5,492 nucleotides of DNA from Thomasclavelia spiroformis (lineage in GTDB: Bacteria > Bacillota_I > Bacilli_A > Erysipelotrichales > Coprobacillaceae): assembly GCA_018369555.1 (NCBI GenBank), contig JAGZCC010000095.1:1-5492 (forward strand), read 5' to 3'. Position 1 is the first letter of the stretch; every line of letters begins with the position of its first letter. This document shows, piece by piece, positions 5,487-5,492 of the stretch. The translations under genes were made by a program, and so were the position numbers. Below the pieces are notes generated by a model that searched no databases, had not been told where the DNA came from, and was given only the letters and a program-made list of their open reading frames with translations.

Positions 5487-5492
5487 TTATTT

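Noticed and set aside
1..5492. CRISPR array, insertion sequence, tRNA or rRNA
   Set aside because: No spaced short direct repeats, no transposase motif or terminal inverted repeats, and no RNA gene pattern was seen; nearly all of the window is accounted for by the two GH20 genes.

Overview
The window is AT-rich and comes from a low-GC Gram-positive bacterium (Bacillota). Both long reading frames carry Sec-type signal peptides, Shine-Dalgarno sites that fit the Bacillota consensus, TAA stops and strongly A/T-ending codons. The first protein ends in a Gram-positive surface anchor (proline-rich wall spacer, TGD motif, hydrophobic helix, KK tail). The combination of GH20, CBM32-like, FIVAR and MucBP modules with a TGD-type anchor is typical of gut Firmicutes that live on mucin and other host glycans. 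An Erysipelotrichia-like source (Coprobacillus/ramosum relatives) is my guess from style only; no marker gene here proves it.

Layout, left to right. Positions 1-111 are a short AT-only leader with no convincing promoter; a reading frame open from the left edge to a TAG at 72-74 could be the tail of an upstream gene, but this is weak. Positions 112-3666 encode a 1184-residue, multidomain, surface-anchored GH20 glycosidase. Positions 3667-3758 are a compact intergenic region. It holds a terminator-like hairpin interleaved with a second perfect stem, then a CcpA cre-like site that directly abuts a strong Shine-Dalgarno sequence. Positions 3759-5486 encode a second, paralogous GH20 enzyme of 575 residues. 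Its reading frame stops about halfway through a MucBP-like domain, six bases before the window ends.

Working together: both enzymes are exported and both keep the GH20 Asp-Glu catalytic pair, so both probably remove beta-linked N-acetylhexosamine-containing units from host-type glycans outside the cell. They differ at active-site loops (a Trp-Trp-Trp loop only in the second) and at the residue two positions before GGDE (His in the first, Asn in the second), which suggests complementary substrates rather than simple redundancy. The first is held on the wall and has a carbohydrate-binding module. The second, as read here, has no anchor and no binding module; either it is released as a soluble enzyme or it is the 5' part of a gene broken by a nonsense codon.

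I see no sign of a wholly new system. The items most worth checking are the truncation of the second gene, the intergenic RNA/cre arrangement, and the divergence of the two active sites.
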